Positions 17,601 through 26,774 of a DNA stretch of 61,934 nt are shown here, piece by piece. Origin of the DNA: Deltaproteobacteria bacterium (GTDB lineage: Bacteria > Desulfobacterota > Syntrophia > Syntrophales > UBA2210); NCBI GenBank assembly GCA_016933215.1, contig JAFGBH010000020.1, positions 1 through 61,934 on the forward strand. The letters run 5' to 3'. The first letter of the stretch is position 1. Each line of letters starts with the position of its first letter. The notes beneath the pieces were generated by a model. The model was not told the origin of the DNA and ran no database searches. It was given only the letters and a program-made list of their open reading frames with translations. A program made the position numbers and the translations under genes.

Positions 17601-19073
17601 TTAGATTTCGCTGCGAAGCGAGGGGAATGCATCTTTTCCTGCTGCCATCATGAGGGTGAGGGGCATAACCCCTTTTGCGAGACGCACCATCGCCTCGGCC
17701 GTTTCCCTGATATCCCACTGGGCATGACGGTCTTCGCGAAGACGTGAGATGTGGTACAGCTCTCTCGCGTTCACCTTTAGGGCGATCCTCTTTCTGTGTG
17801 CGTTGGTGAGAATATAGGGGGCCGCAGGAGATTCCGCATCCGTCAATCTCCTGTAGAGCGCTTCCGTTTTCTCGATCATTTTACTGAAGGGGCCTTCCAT
17901 ATCCACCGCCCTAATCGAGGGGGGTATCGTGACGCCGAGCGCGGGATCGTAATCCTGCGAGATGATCGTCGCCATCCTGTGCCGTTTCATCTGGGCAAAA
18001 CAGCTCGAACTCAGTATGATGTCGAAGGTCAGATCAACGGTTTCAAACTCCCTCAAAGGGGAATCGTAGGATTCCATGTGCATGAAGGCGGTGGTGATGA
18101 AGTCCCTTTTTTCAGCGTCCGTCATCCGGGATACGTAAGAGAGACACCGCTCCATCGGGAGATTCGACGAGCCATGAAGAAGCGAGGCGAGGAGCCTGTT
18201 GTCACCCTCGGGAGTAGCATAGACGAGAGTGACATTACCCTCCGTCGCGAGCGGTTTTTCGTCCGCAGTCCTACTTCTTTCATGCCGTGCGATCAATTCG
18301 GACGATCGTTCCTTGAGGGCAGGCCGCGTCATTTTCTCGTAGGGGGTTGCCTTTGTATATCTGACGAGTGACGGCGCGATTCCTTTCGTCGCCTCGTAGA
18401 GTCTCCTTCCATAGTTGTTGAGTTCTTTCAGAGGATGGGCTGCCGAGCGCCGAAGCATAAGCTCGAGGTTTCTCGCGTTGATGGTCATTCCGAGCTGTGC
18501 CTCCGTCGCGAGAGAAATGACATAGCGGGCATCCTCTTTTGCCCATCCTTCGAGGGTTGATCGATTTCCCGGATCGGAAGCCAAATCCTTGTGTTTTTCG
18601 AAGACATATTGTTTCAGGACCCTATAGAGATCATGGTACAGGCGGTATTGTGCCTCCACTGTTTCGACGAAGGGGGATTCGAACTCCGTCGTTCTGATTT
18701 CTTCGGGTATGACGAAATCGTTTTCAAGGTGTATGTAGCGCTGCGATTTTTCAGTAAAGGAGGAGAGGCGGAACTTTTCGATCTCTTCGACGATGAGGCG
18801 GGAAACACCGATGACGTCGATATTGAAAACCGCATGCTCGGCAACGGAACTGTGCCCCATGCCGAAGACAATCGTTTCATTCGATCTTCTCGCCTTTTCC
18901 ACTTCCCTGCGGGAGATTTTTCTCAGCTCATTGACGGGAAGGGGGTTTCTGCTGATGCGGGCATAGGCGGCGGAGATGGTCTCCGGGGTAAGATCCTCAT
19001 CGTTTTTCGATGATTTTGCGAGCTCTTTTATGGCTTCATAATCTATGTTGAATCCTGCAAGGATGATATCCAA
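17601..19073 (-). CDS. Tandem-duplicated ThyX-like (FAD-dependent thymidylate synthase) protein
   Basis: A 490-aa protein, about twice the size of a normal ThyX (220-250 aa), made of two ThyX-like halves. Half one has GHSSVAEH (73-80), SRLIVEEIEKFR and SFTEKSQRY (105-113); half two has LSSSCFAQMKRHRMATIISQDYD and LKVNARELYHISRLREDRHAQWDIRETA. In standard ThyX the RHR and SQRY parts form one signature (RHRxxSxNxxSxR); here RHR survives only in half two and SQRY only in half one, so one composite active site, or a non-TS function, is possible. Start codon is TTG at 19073 with GAGGATC upstream. Repeat copy B lies 26 bp upstream. Confidence 0.8.
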   Translation of the reverse strand: MDIILAGFNIDYEAIKELAKSSKNDEDLTPETISAAYARISRNPLPVNELRKISRREVEKARRSNETIVFGMGHSSVAEHAVFNIDVIGVSRLIVEEIEKFRLSSFTEKSQRYIHLENDFVIPEEIRTTEFESPFVETVEAQYRLYHDLYRVLKQYVFEKHKDLASDPGNRSTLEGWAKEDARYVISLATEAQLGMTINARNLELMLRRSAAHPLKELNNYGRRLYEATKGIAPSLVRYTKATPYEKMTRPALKERSSELIARHERSRTADEKPLATEGNVTLVYATPEGDNRLLASLLHGSSNLPMERCLSYVSRMTDAEKRDFITTAFMHMESYDSPLREFETVDLTFDIILSSSCFAQMKRHRMATIISQDYDPALGVTIPPSIRAVDMEGPFSKMIEKTEALYRRLTDAESPAAPYILTNAHRKRIALKVNARELYHISRLREDRHAQWDIRETAEAMVRLAKGVMPLTLMMAAGKDAFPSLRSEI

Positions 19074-19099
19074 GGAAAAGATCCTCTCTGAGGTGCTGT

Positions 19100-19207
19100 G
19101 AACTGAACAGCGAACCCATGCCCCGTTGCTTGCAGCGGGGGAAGCGAGAATAAAAAATATATTTTTCCTTAATCCCGCTTATACGGGATTGCGGGGAGCT
19201 TCAATAG
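19100..19207 (+). repeat. Palindromic repeat family, copy B
   Basis: A plus-oriented copy with the AACTGAACAGCGA start, the CCCCGTTGCTTGCAGCGGGG hairpin, AATAAAAAATATATTTTTCCTTAA and the end GCGGGGAGCTTCAATA. It fills the gap upstream of the minus-strand ThyX-like gene. Confidence 0.85.
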
Positions 19208-19345
19208 ATAAATCTCTGACAGGGCTTATAGCAGGATTTCATTAGGCGGTCAAACTGCTTTTCCTATTGATACCGGCCACATATTTGAATGATTTGTGCT
19301 CTGTGATATAGTAGTAATGGAACATGTTACCGAAACGGGGTGGAA

Positions 19346-19996
19346 ATGACGCTTCGAAATGGCCATAGCATTATCGATTATCCCATTACCGAGCAAGATT
19401 GCTCGATCGATAATCCCTATCTCGAGAAAATTCAGCGTCTCATCGGCAGGCTCAAGTCTGAAAATACCCCCGACCTTTCATCGGCCCTTTTGGAATACCG
19501 GCCGGAGCTCATCGCGAAATACGCCTTTTCCATACCTGTAATCGAGGTTCTTGAGCGTATTGCCGGTCATTCGCCCCTGGTGGAGGTCGGTGCGGGCACA
19601 GGGTACTGGGCAATGTGCCTGTCTGAGGTTGGTGCCGAAATCGATGCCTTTGATTTGCAACCGCCCGATGAAAATTCACCCTATGAGTGGCACGATGCAA
19701 ATTACTGGTTCAGTGACACATGGTTTGCGGTAGAGGAGGGTGATGAATCGGTGGCGGCACGCTACCCCGAACGGAGCCTTTTCCTCTCCTGGCCGATGCC
19801 TGAAAGCCCGATGGCGTATAATGCCCTCAAATATTACAGAAAGGCCGGCGGCCATGCGGTAATCTATATCGGTGATGGGAGATCATCGGGTGACGAGGCT
19901 TTTCATAATGAACTCCTGTCTCTCACCATCGTGGAGAATCGCAGGATCTGGTCGTGGCCGGGTATTGAGGAACGCCTGATTATCGGAAGATGGTAG
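19346..19996 (+). CDS. SAM-dependent methyltransferase-like protein
   Basis: A 216-aa protein with a Rossmann motif I LVEVGAGTGYWA (near residues 77-89) and an acidic residue after the second strand (IDAFDLQ), typical of class I SAM-binding folds. The later part (LFLSWPMPESPMAYNALKYYRKAGGHAVIYIGDG) resembles a small family of uncharacterised methyltransferase-fold proteins rather than a named enzyme. The ATG at 19346 is preferred to the in-frame GTG at 19340, because GGGG lies five bases before the ATG while nothing suitable precedes the GTG. Substrate unknown; stands alone. Confidence 0.7.
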   Translation: MTLRNGHSIIDYPITEQDCSIDNPYLEKIQRLIGRLKSENTPDLSSALLEYRPELIAKYAFSIPVIEVLERIAGHSPLVEVGAGTGYWAMCLSEVGAEIDAFDLQPPDENSPYEWHDANYWFSDTWFAVEEGDESVAARYPERSLFLSWPMPESPMAYNALKYYRKAGGHAVIYIGDGRSSGDEAFHNELLSLTIVENRRIWSWPGIEERLIIGRW

Positions 19997-20017
19997 GCTT
20001 ATTGCGAGCGTCGCCCT

Positions 20018-20527
20018 TTATGGTACCCCTGAGAGAATCTTGTCCATTTTCTGAAGAACATCCTTAACTGATGAGGCAGAGGTGAAGAGCCTGTCATCAT
20101 CGCATTCCATCGTCGGGGCGTTAAGAGCGATGACAGGCGTTCCAGATTTTACGGCAATTGCCATCTCCGAGAGTGTCCCCGTCCCCCCGCCGAGTGCAAT
20201 GATGACGTGCGGTGTCTTGGCGTTTATGATGTTTCGGGCATCATACATCCCCGTATAGATGGGGATGTCGACAAACTCGTTCGGGTAGCAGGGAAGGGGC
20301 CGTTTCCTTTCGGTGGGAAGGATGCCGATGACGAGTCCTCCCGCATCATGGGCGCCTTCCGATGCCGCTTTCATAACGCCCGGTCCACCTCCCGTGAGAA
20401 GAATATGTCCCTTTTGCGCAATTGCCTCGCCCAGGAGACGCGCATCGTTTACGGAAGGGGAATTGTCTCGGTGGCTTCCCATGATTCCGACAATCTTTGG
20501 TTTTCCTCTGACAGAAATGATTGACAT
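20018..20527 (-). CDS. SLOG/TIGR00725-type Rossmann protein (LOG-like)
   Basis: A 169-aa protein of the SLOG superfamily that includes lysine-decarboxylase-like LOG phosphoribohydrolases. It shows IVGIMGSHRDNSPSV at the N-terminus, the nucleotide-binding LLTGGGPGVMKAASEGAHDAGG and a later ALGGGTGTLSEMAIAVKSGTPVIAL. The classical LOG motif PGGxGTxxE is present here only as GGGTGTLSE, so it belongs to the TIGR00725 branch, whose enzyme activity is unproven. It probably binds a nucleotide or derivative. GGAGA lies upstream of the ATG. Confidence 0.85.
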   Translation of the reverse strand: MSIISVRGKPKIVGIMGSHRDNSPSVNDARLLGEAIAQKGHILLTGGGPGVMKAASEGAHDAGGLVIGILPTERKRPLPCYPNEFVDIPIYTGMYDARNIINAKTPHVIIALGGGTGTLSEMAIAVKSGTPVIALNAPTMECDDDRLFTSASSVKDVLQKMDKILSGVP

Positions 20528-20595
20528 TATTGTATTTTCTCTCCGGTTTTAATGAAATATAGGTCCATAAAATCTGAGCGAATTCCTTGCAACTG

Positions 20596-21474
20596 TTATG
20601 ACAGAATTGTCAAAAGAAGAGGAATGGTAATCAGGCTTATGACCGTTGTAACAAAAACCACACTCGATACCAGGTCCGCTTCATTATCATATTTCGTCGC
20701 CAGAACCGATGACATGACTGCCGCGGGCATCGCGGAGTTCAGGATGACAACGGATCTCAATATTCCGGTAAGGTCGAACAGATGTACCATGAATATTCCC
20801 AGTACTATGCCCGCGCCCATCCTCAGGAATGAGGCCAGGAGCGTCGTCGGGAATGAAGTTATTTTTATCCCGGAGAGATTGTAACCGAGCGTGATCAGGG
20901 TAAGGGGGAGTGCCATGAGGCCGATGAAGTCGAGCGGTCTGACAATAATTTCAGGAACCTCAATCCTCAATAGGTTACAGAGGAGACCGAGGATCGCGGC
21001 ATAGATGAGAGGCACCTTAAAGATTTCCTTTACACTTTCCTTCCAGTGTTTCTTCGAGGCGATATAGACCCCCAGGGTGAATGCCAGCAGTGCATTGGGA
21101 ATATAAAAGAGTGTCGCGGCGAAGAGCCCTTCAGCCCCGAAGGCGAGATATATTATCGGAAAGGGAATATTTACGGTATTCATGATCGCTATGGGGATAT
21201 AGAGCCCGGAGTGTTCTTTTTTCAGCGCCCGAAAGACGATCCATGCGATCACCCCGCAGCCAATCATTATGATAAGAGCGGAGGCCCACACCTTCATGGC
21301 GTCTTCCAGGACGATCGATTTTTTAAGCATTGAGGTAAATACCAAGGCAGGGAGACCGATATAGAGGGCGATATCCACCACGGCAGACATGTCGACCCTT
21401 CGCGCCCGGCCGAAGAAAAAGCCGATAAGGATGACGATAAAGGTAGGCAGAATAATATTTGCGAGATTCATCAT
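20596..21474 (-). CDS. AEC-family (auxin efflux carrier-like) transporter
   Basis: A 292-aa integral membrane protein with about ten hydrophobic segments and the AEC pattern: N-terminal NIILPTFIVILIGFFFGR, a mid-protein NTVNIPFPIIYLAFG and LPLTLITLGYNLSG, and the C-terminal VILNSAMPAAVMSSVLATKYDNEADLVSS. Members export organic acids or amino acids such as malate. Substrate cannot be assigned. AGGAGA lies just upstream of tandem ATGs (21474 and 21471). Monocistronic by position. Confidence 0.88.
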   Translation of the reverse strand: MMNLANIILPTFIVILIGFFFGRARRVDMSAVVDIALYIGLPALVFTSMLKKSIVLEDAMKVWASALIIMIGCGVIAWIVFRALKKEHSGLYIPIAIMNTVNIPFPIIYLAFGAEGLFAATLFYIPNALLAFTLGVYIASKKHWKESVKEIFKVPLIYAAILGLLCNLLRIEVPEIIVRPLDFIGLMALPLTLITLGYNLSGIKITSFPTTLLASFLRMGAGIVLGIFMVHLFDLTGILRSVVILNSAMPAAVMSSVLATKYDNEADLVSSVVFVTTVISLITIPLLLTILS

Positions 21475-21524
21475 GTTCTCCTGAGAATCGATGCTGACAG
21501 CATAGTGTAAGAGGTGGTGCTATT

Positions 21525-22691
21525 TCAAGCGGATAATAGGTTCTCCAGACAGTCGATCCTGAAGTGCTGGATCATCTCGATGAACCGGACATTCTCGAGC
21601 GGATGTGCCTGCATGCCGAAAAGATGCGTGTTGCATTGACAGTCGGAAGTACCGAAATCGGATACGGACCAATCGGCAATCTCTCCCAATCGTTTCGCCA
21701 TACAACACTGAAGCGGTGCGCTTGATCGAACCGGAATGGGAATGCATGTGTCTGCCTCCTCTCTCAGATAATCGATGTGCCAGAAGAGGTTTTTTCTTCT
21801 TCTCATGTGTCGTGCCATCCGCTTTTTGAGATTCCGCTTCGCCGAACCTGCATAAAGATAGTAACCTTTTTGAAATGAGAGAACACCGAGCTTTCCCACC
21901 TTGATAGACGCATCCTTTGTAAGATGGAGGATGAGGATATAGCTTCCGCTGTCTTTCGCCTCACCCTTGACGATATGCCAGGGAATTGTAAGCTCTCCTA
22001 TGGCGGGTGCCAGGGAGAGATCCAGGTGCCACCCTATGGAAAGGGCCTTCACCATGATCTCGTTCCTCGCTTCGTAAAGGGTGCGGGCGAATTCAATATC
22101 CGTATGGTAGTCGGGGAGAAACCAGCGGGCGTGGGGCCAGTGAACGAGGAATATGACGCCTGCCTTTGTTCCCTTCCTCGATTGCTCCGCCAACTCGATC
22201 AGGTGTCTCTTCCCCCGCTCGGTAACAGCGTCGGGGAACATGGCGATCGTTTTTCCGAAAAGGGTGCACGATTTTACCTCGAGAAGAAAGGGCCTTCCCT
22301 TTCTCATAAGCAAAAAATCGAAGCGGCTCCGCCCCACCGTCGCTTCCGGTTTTACTACCACCGCGTCTTCGAATCCGGGAATCTTTCCCTTTTCGATGAG
22401 CCACCGGACGACGTCGTTTGAACGATGGGTGTGAAGAAGAACGGGAATATCCTCCCTCTCTACGGCTACGGTGGTGTAGCGGTACTTTCTCTCCGGCGTG
22501 TCGAGATTTTCCGCCAGGTAGAGTATCCTTCCCGGAAGGAGGAGTTCCCGAAGCCGCCCGGGATTCGGAAGGTATGCCCCTATCACCTCGTCATTCACGG
22601 CACATTCGACCACAAAGCGGTTCACCCTCTTGATAAAGGTAGCCTTGTGTGTCTTATCGAAAAGTTGTAGATCGGCCTTCAGCTTCGGCAT
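21525..22691 (-). CDS. sfsA: SfsA nuclease-like protein fused to a C-terminal GIY-YIG (DUF123) domain
   Basis: A 388-aa protein. Residues 1-235 are SfsA (sugar fermentation stimulation family, PD-(D/E)XK-like fold): AYLPNPGRLRELLLPG, SRFDFLLMRKGRPFLLEVKSCTL with the catalytic ExK, FPDAVTERGKRHLIEL. Residues about 245-350 form a DUF123/GIY-YIG module (GSYILILHLTKDASIKVGKLG, FQKGYYLYAGSAKRNLKKRMARH). Both halves are nuclease-like, so DNA or RNA cleavage is more likely than sugar regulation. The start overlaps the end of the upstream MFS gene by 38 bp, implying cotranscription and translational coupling. Confidence 0.85.
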   Translation of the reverse strand: MPKLKADLQLFDKTHKATFIKRVNRFVVECAVNDEVIGAYLPNPGRLRELLLPGRILYLAENLDTPERKYRYTTVAVEREDIPVLLHTHRSNDVVRWLIEKGKIPGFEDAVVVKPEATVGRSRFDFLLMRKGRPFLLEVKSCTLFGKTIAMFPDAVTERGKRHLIELAEQSRKGTKAGVIFLVHWPHARWFLPDYHTDIEFARTLYEARNEIMVKALSIGWHLDLSLAPAIGELTIPWHIVKGEAKDSGSYILILHLTKDASIKVGKLGVLSFQKGYYLYAGSAKRNLKKRMARHMRRRKNLFWHIDYLREEADTCIPIPVRSSAPLQCCMAKRLGEIADWSVSDFGTSDCQCNTHLFGMQAHPLENVRFIEMIQHFRIDCLENLLSA

Positions 22692-23832
22692 TGCCGTCCC
22701 CTATAAATACAAGGAGTATCATGGAAAAAGAGGTTAATATCAGGGATAAGAAAAAGGGTGCGAAGAGGCTTATCTGATCCCACAGTATGCCGGCGATGAG
22801 TGAGGCGGGGAGGGCGCATAAACCGACCACCATTTTGAGGCCTCCGAGACTGCTTGCGCGGTATTCCGGGGGACAGAGCTCCGATGCGTAGGTCGTCTGG
22901 ACCGTTTCAAAGGCACCTTTGTGAAATCCGTAGAGTATGAAGGCGAGGATGATTGCCGCACGATCCTGACTGAGGATGAAAACGAGGCATACCAGACCCC
23001 ATAAAATGAGTGATATCATCATGATGGGTTTTCTTCCTATCCTGTCCGATATCTTTCCAAAGGGGAGCGAACTGAGTGATGCGGCGGCGGTAAAGATAAG
23101 ATACAAAAGGGGAATAAAGGTCATTGTGAATCCGGAGTGTGTGGCAAAAATGAGAAGGAAGGAATAGCTGAATGTGCCCAAGGCAAAAAAGGAACTCGAT
23201 AGGAGAAACAATCTGAAATTCCTGTCAAGATCCTTCAATGACAGGCCTTCGTATATTCTCGTTTCAGCTTTTTTTTCACGAATCAAAAGAAAAACGAGTC
23301 CCGCGGCAATGATGGAGGGGACTGCGGCGAGGAAAAAAAGGTTTCTGAATCCGAGAAGCGGGAAGAGCACCAGACAGGCAACGATCCCGCATACCGCGCC
23401 AAGATTGTCCATCATCTTCCGAAAACCGAAATTGCTTCCCCTGTTCTCTTTTGAGGAGACGTCTGCAATAATTGCATCCCGCGGAGCGCTCCTGATTTTG
23501 CCCGCTCTGTCAAGCATCTTGAAGGGGATGATCTGCTGCCATGCCGTGGAGAGTCCGTACCCGACTCTTGCTATAAGGGGAAAGGCATAACCGAGCCATA
23601 TAAAGAATTTCCTTTTTTTTGTCCGGTCCGAGAGATATCCCGAGGCGGCCTGTGAAATCGAGACAAGGGCATCCCCCAGCCCATCAATCAAGCCGAGAAT
23701 GCTCATATTCACGCCCAGGACGCCTGTCAAAAACAAGGGCCAGACCGGATGAATCATGTCTGACCCTAAGTCATTGAAAAAGGAGGCGAAGGCGAGCGCC
23801 CTTACGGTCTTTCTGGAACCCTCTTTTTCCAA
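22654..23832 (-). CDS. MFS transporter
   Basis: A 392-aa major facilitator protein with about twelve hydrophobic segments. The loop 2-3 MFS signature appears as GYLSDRTKKRKFF and again in the second half as GKISDRIGRKPIMM. The start is a TTG at 23832 with GAAGGG twelve bases upstream; no better ATG is near. It follows the DUF3568 lipoprotein gene by 23 nt and overlaps sfsA at its 3' end, so the order is lipoprotein-MFS-sfsA in one transcript. Substrate unknown; similar proteins are annotated as drug or metabolite exporters. Confidence 0.85.
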   Translation of the reverse strand: MEKEGSRKTVRALAFASFFNDLGSDMIHPVWPLFLTGVLGVNMSILGLIDGLGDALVSISQAASGYLSDRTKKRKFFIWLGYAFPLIARVGYGLSTAWQQIIPFKMLDRAGKIRSAPRDAIIADVSSKENRGSNFGFRKMMDNLGAVCGIVACLVLFPLLGFRNLFFLAAVPSIIAAGLVFLLIREKKAETRIYEGLSLKDLDRNFRLFLLSSSFFALGTFSYSFLLIFATHSGFTMTFIPLLYLIFTAAASLSSLPFGKISDRIGRKPIMMISLILWGLVCLVFILSQDRAAIILAFILYGFHKGAFETVQTTYASELCPPEYRASSLGGLKMVVGLCALPASLIAGILWDQISLFAPFFLSLILTSFSMILLVFIGDGNAEAEGRSTTFR

Positions 23833-23855
23833 AAGAATGGTTTTCCCTTCGATAT

Positions 23856-24263
23856 TTATTTCATGCTGTCGAGATTCGCCTTGATTTTGTCCTGAATGAG
23901 CCGTGACGAGAAATTGTCTCCCGCAATGCCGCCGCGCACTCCCACAATCGTCACATCTCTTTCGACATAATTGACGGTAATGCGAACTTTTTCATCCTGA
24001 AGGATGGCGTCGATTGTCCCCTTTGAAATCTCTTTATTCTTTACTATTCCCAGGGCCTTCATGTCAGTTAACGTTTTTTCAGAGGCCTTCCAGGCCTCGT
24101 TAAACGAGGCGCCGTGATACTGGGTCCTTAACGTTCCGTCAGTGTAAAAGAATTTTCCCGACTGAAGACCCACCACCTTGTCTCCGACCTGGAAGGAGCT
24201 ATTGCAGCCGGAAATGAGCAATATTCCTAAGGATATGCATAAGATCCAGTTAATTCTTGACAT
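23856..24263 (-). CDS. DUF3568-family lipoprotein
   Basis: A 135-aa lipoprotein. Start 24263 (MSRINWILCISLGILLISGC) has GGGGG five bases upstream; the lipobox is LISGC. The mature part reads as a single DUF3568 domain: FFYTDGTLRTQYHGASF, EAWKASEKTLTDMKALG, DEKVRITVNYVERDVTIVGVRGG and a terminal helix ending with IKANLDSMK. DUF3568 proteins are small envelope lipoproteins of unknown role. First gene of the lipoprotein-MFS-sfsA unit. Confidence 0.85.
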   Translation of the reverse strand: MSRINWILCISLGILLISGCNSSFQVGDKVVGLQSGKFFYTDGTLRTQYHGASFNEAWKASEKTLTDMKALGIVKNKEISKGTIDAILQDEKVRITVNYVERDVTIVGVRGGIAGDNFSSRLIQDKIKANLDSMK

Positions 24264-24544
24264 ATGAACCCCCTTCAATTTTCGTGGTATGAGTGTAGGG
24301 GCTTGGGTCCGAAGTTTCAAGCCCAAAATTAAGGGCGTTATAAAAAGATTTGCCCGCGGTGTTGCCCCGCAGTTTCCGTTACTATTATAGCTGCCTGATT
24401 TGTCAGGCTCATCCCTTCACCCCGATAGTATCGGGGCGGGCGGCAGGACAAACTACACTTGTGTCAGCTCTGGCGGACAAGAGATACCCACAACACCGTT
24501 TCGCTATGAAAGATTTATTGAACCTTCAAGCTCTGGGGTCTTTA
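24264..24544. other. Intergenic stretch with short hairpins
   Basis: No gene is seen. Two small perfect hairpins are visible, GCCTG-ATTTGT-CAGGC near 24392-24407 and CCCCGATA-G-TATCGGGG at 24420-24436. No T-tract follows either, so a classical terminator is not supported. The stretch separates the end of the TraB-rhomboid unit from the start of the lipoprotein-MFS-sfsA unit on the same strand. Confidence 0.35.
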
Positions 24545-25399
24545 TCAGTGCGATATGGCAAAGAAACTATAGTAGGTTGATTGAAGAATCGCCCAGAGGA
24601 GGACCAGGGCGGTAAAAAGAAAGCATAGGGTGGCCAGAACCCTGTGAAAATGCTGCTCCGGTTTCCTGTCGCTGTAGCCCAGGATAAGTCCGAGGAGAAT
24701 CCCCGCCACGATTCCGCCCCCGTGGCCCCAGTTGTTGATCCCGGGAATCAGGAATCCGAATATGGCGATACCTATTACCCAGCCCATGACCTGTTTGTAG
24801 ATCATGTGACCGTAGAGGTCACCTCTGCTTTTTCCGTAGTAGAGGGTTGCGCCGATAAGGCCGCAGATGCTCGCCGAGGCCCCGATGGTGAAAGGAATAC
24901 CGGCGAGGTATGAGATGTAAAATCCCGCTACTCCCGTCAGCGTATAGATCGAGAAGAAACGGGAAAGGCCGTATTCCCTGACGATAAAGGGTCCGATCTG
25001 TTTGAGGGCGAGCATGTTGAATACAATGTGAAGTATTCCACCGTGAAGATAGGAAGCGGATAGGAGTGTCCACCACCAGTGAAAGCGTTCGATCGGTATT
25101 GTGCCCGTTGCGCCCAGAACGAAGAGGCTGTTGTTTGAAGGGGAGAGAAAGGTGAGTGGATTCGCCGAAAGACCGAGCGAGGACCGGCTCAGCAAAAGGG
25201 AAAAGATGTAAATAGCCACGTTAGCGTAGATCAGTATTGTTATGATGTCGTAGGGGTTCCGTATCAGCCGCGCCGGCGATATTCTCTTCCATCTCGCCCC
25301 CGGTCTCGAAATTCCGCAGTAGGGGCAAAAGGCCTCGTCCTGATTTATCAGCTTTCTGCAGTTGGGACAGAGCATCGATTTTTTCTCGGAATGGTGCAT
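24545..25399 (-). CDS. Rhomboid intramembrane serine protease with N-terminal zinc ribbon
   Basis: A 284-aa membrane protease. Residues 10-32 hold a zinc ribbon (CPNCRKLINQDEAFCPYCG). The rhomboid core follows: HGGILHIVFNMLALKQIGPFIV (the HxxxN region), IGASASICGLIGA with the catalytic Ser in GASAS, and NNWGHGGGIVAGILLG with the catalytic His. It cleaves other membrane proteins within the bilayer. AAAGGGG precedes the ATG. It follows the TraB-type gene by 18 nt in the same direction, so the two membrane proteins are likely cotranscribed. Confidence 0.9.
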   Translation of the reverse strand: MHHSEKKSMLCPNCRKLINQDEAFCPYCGISRPGARWKRISPARLIRNPYDIITILIYANVAIYIFSLLLSRSSLGLSANPLTFLSPSNNSLFVLGATGTIPIERFHWWWTLLSASYLHGGILHIVFNMLALKQIGPFIVREYGLSRFFSIYTLTGVAGFYISYLAGIPFTIGASASICGLIGATLYYGKSRGDLYGHMIYKQVMGWVIGIAIFGFLIPGINNWGHGGGIVAGILLGLILGYSDRKPEQHFHRVLATLCFLFTALVLLWAILQSTYYSFFAISH

Positions 25400-25417
25400 A
25401 CCAACCCCTTTGGAAAA

Positions 25418-26581
25418 TTATAAAACCCGCATCATCAGGGGAATCGCTACGAAGGTGCCGATGGCGCTGCCGAGGTTTACGAAGACCACGACCAAAAGAA
25501 TGCGGGTTATCTTGTTATTCCAGAACCCCCTGACGGTTGCTATATCATCTTTCAGGGCCATAAAGTCCTTGACCTGGGGCTTTCTGAGCGACGCCTCGAC
25601 GAGACCCGCTACCCATCCTGCCGCAATCGTCGGGTTAATCGAGGTGAGGGGGGCGGCAATAACTGATGATACTATTGTAATCGGGTGTGCCATGACGACA
25701 AGGGCTCCCAGGCCTGCAAGGACGCCGTTTACGATTATCCACCATTTGATCATGTCGATGCTCGCCTGGCTTCCGGAATGAAAAAATCCCGCCACGATTA
25801 TCCCGATAATGACGGCGGGAATACCCCAGGCAATGATCCTTCCCAGTTTGCCTTTGGGCGGCACCTCGCTGATTGCCGCGATGTCGACATCATCGGTGAG
25901 GTGTTCAAGTATTCCCTGTACATGACCGACTCCCACAACGGCAACGATTTTGTCTCCTGCCGCGCGAGAAATCTCATGGGCCATAAACCGGTCCCTCTCA
26001 TCGATGAGCGTGGCTTTGACTTCGGGGAGTTTCTTGCCGAAGGTCTGCATCGCCAGTTCCAGGGCGTCATGCTTTTTCAGCTCTTCGATATCTTCCTCGG
26101 TGATATCTTCCGCCACAAAGAGGGAAAGCATGAGTTCGAAAAAGAATCTGAACTTGCTTGAAAACCTCATCGTCCTCCAGGTGCGCGTCATGGTGGTCCT
26201 GATGTCGCGATCGACGAGGGCCACTTCGGCCCCCTTTTGCTCCGCCTTACCGATCGCCCGCAGCATCTCTTCCCCAGGATTAATCCCGAATTTTTCCGCA
26301 ATCTTTTTCTGAAAGGAGGCCATGATAAGCTGGGATAAAAGAAGCGATGTCCGCTTTTCGCGGATGATCTTGAGGACATCCATCTCTTCCCAGTTCGCTT
26401 TTTGTCTGATTGCGTCGAACCGGGATTTGCAGAGCTCAACGCAGACGGTATCGGGCGCCTCTTCCTCGATGGTCCGCTCTACCAGATCCGCGCTTTCCTT
26501 CGATACATGGGCTGTGCCGACAAGGATGAGCTCTTTGCCCTTCAGGGTCAAACGATGTACATTTTCATTTTCCACAGTCAT
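25418..26581 (-). CDS. TraB/PrgY family membrane protein
   Basis: A 387-aa TraB-type protein. The N-terminal domain has the family motifs ELILVGTAHVSKESADLVERTI and DTVCVELCKSRFDA, then ALVDRDIRTTMTRTWRTM and VVAVVGVGHVQGILEHL, which contain the conserved GTAH, E, DR and GxxH residues proposed to form a metalloprotease-like site. About four transmembrane segments make up residues 250-387. The prototype PrgY/TraB reduces pheromone signalling in Enterococcus; in bacteria and archaea at large the role is unknown. GAGGAAG lies seven bases before the ATG. Confidence 0.88.
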   Translation of the reverse strand: MTVENENVHRLTLKGKELILVGTAHVSKESADLVERTIEEEAPDTVCVELCKSRFDAIRQKANWEEMDVLKIIREKRTSLLLSQLIMASFQKKIAEKFGINPGEEMLRAIGKAEQKGAEVALVDRDIRTTMTRTWRTMRFSSKFRFFFELMLSLFVAEDITEEDIEELKKHDALELAMQTFGKKLPEVKATLIDERDRFMAHEISRAAGDKIVAVVGVGHVQGILEHLTDDVDIAAISEVPPKGKLGRIIAWGIPAVIIGIIVAGFFHSGSQASIDMIKWWIIVNGVLAGLGALVVMAHPITIVSSVIAAPLTSINPTIAAGWVAGLVEASLRKPQVKDFMALKDDIATVRGFWNNKITRILLVVVFVNLGSAIGTFVAIPLMMRVL

Positions 26582-26642
26582 TCTCGCACTTCCTCAATGG
26601 GCGTGGAAACTATCAGTATTTGCATGGATTGTAAAGGAAAAT

Positions 26643-26681
26643 GAACTGAGAAGCGAGTGCATTCCCCGCTCATTGCGTCGG
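26643..26681 (+). repeat. Palindromic repeat family, fragment H
   Basis: Only the left end of the element can be recognised: GAACTGAGAAGCGAGTGCATTCCCCGCTC, then GCGTCGGG. It lies in the divergent gap between the TraB gene and the RNA methyltransferase gene. Confidence 0.5.
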
Positions 26682-26774
26682 GATTTCAAACCTCCGATTC
26701 CCCTTGTTCATCTCATTGAAGGCATGTATATAGAACCCTACGGTATAATGACTGCGGGAGGTTAATGGGAATTC

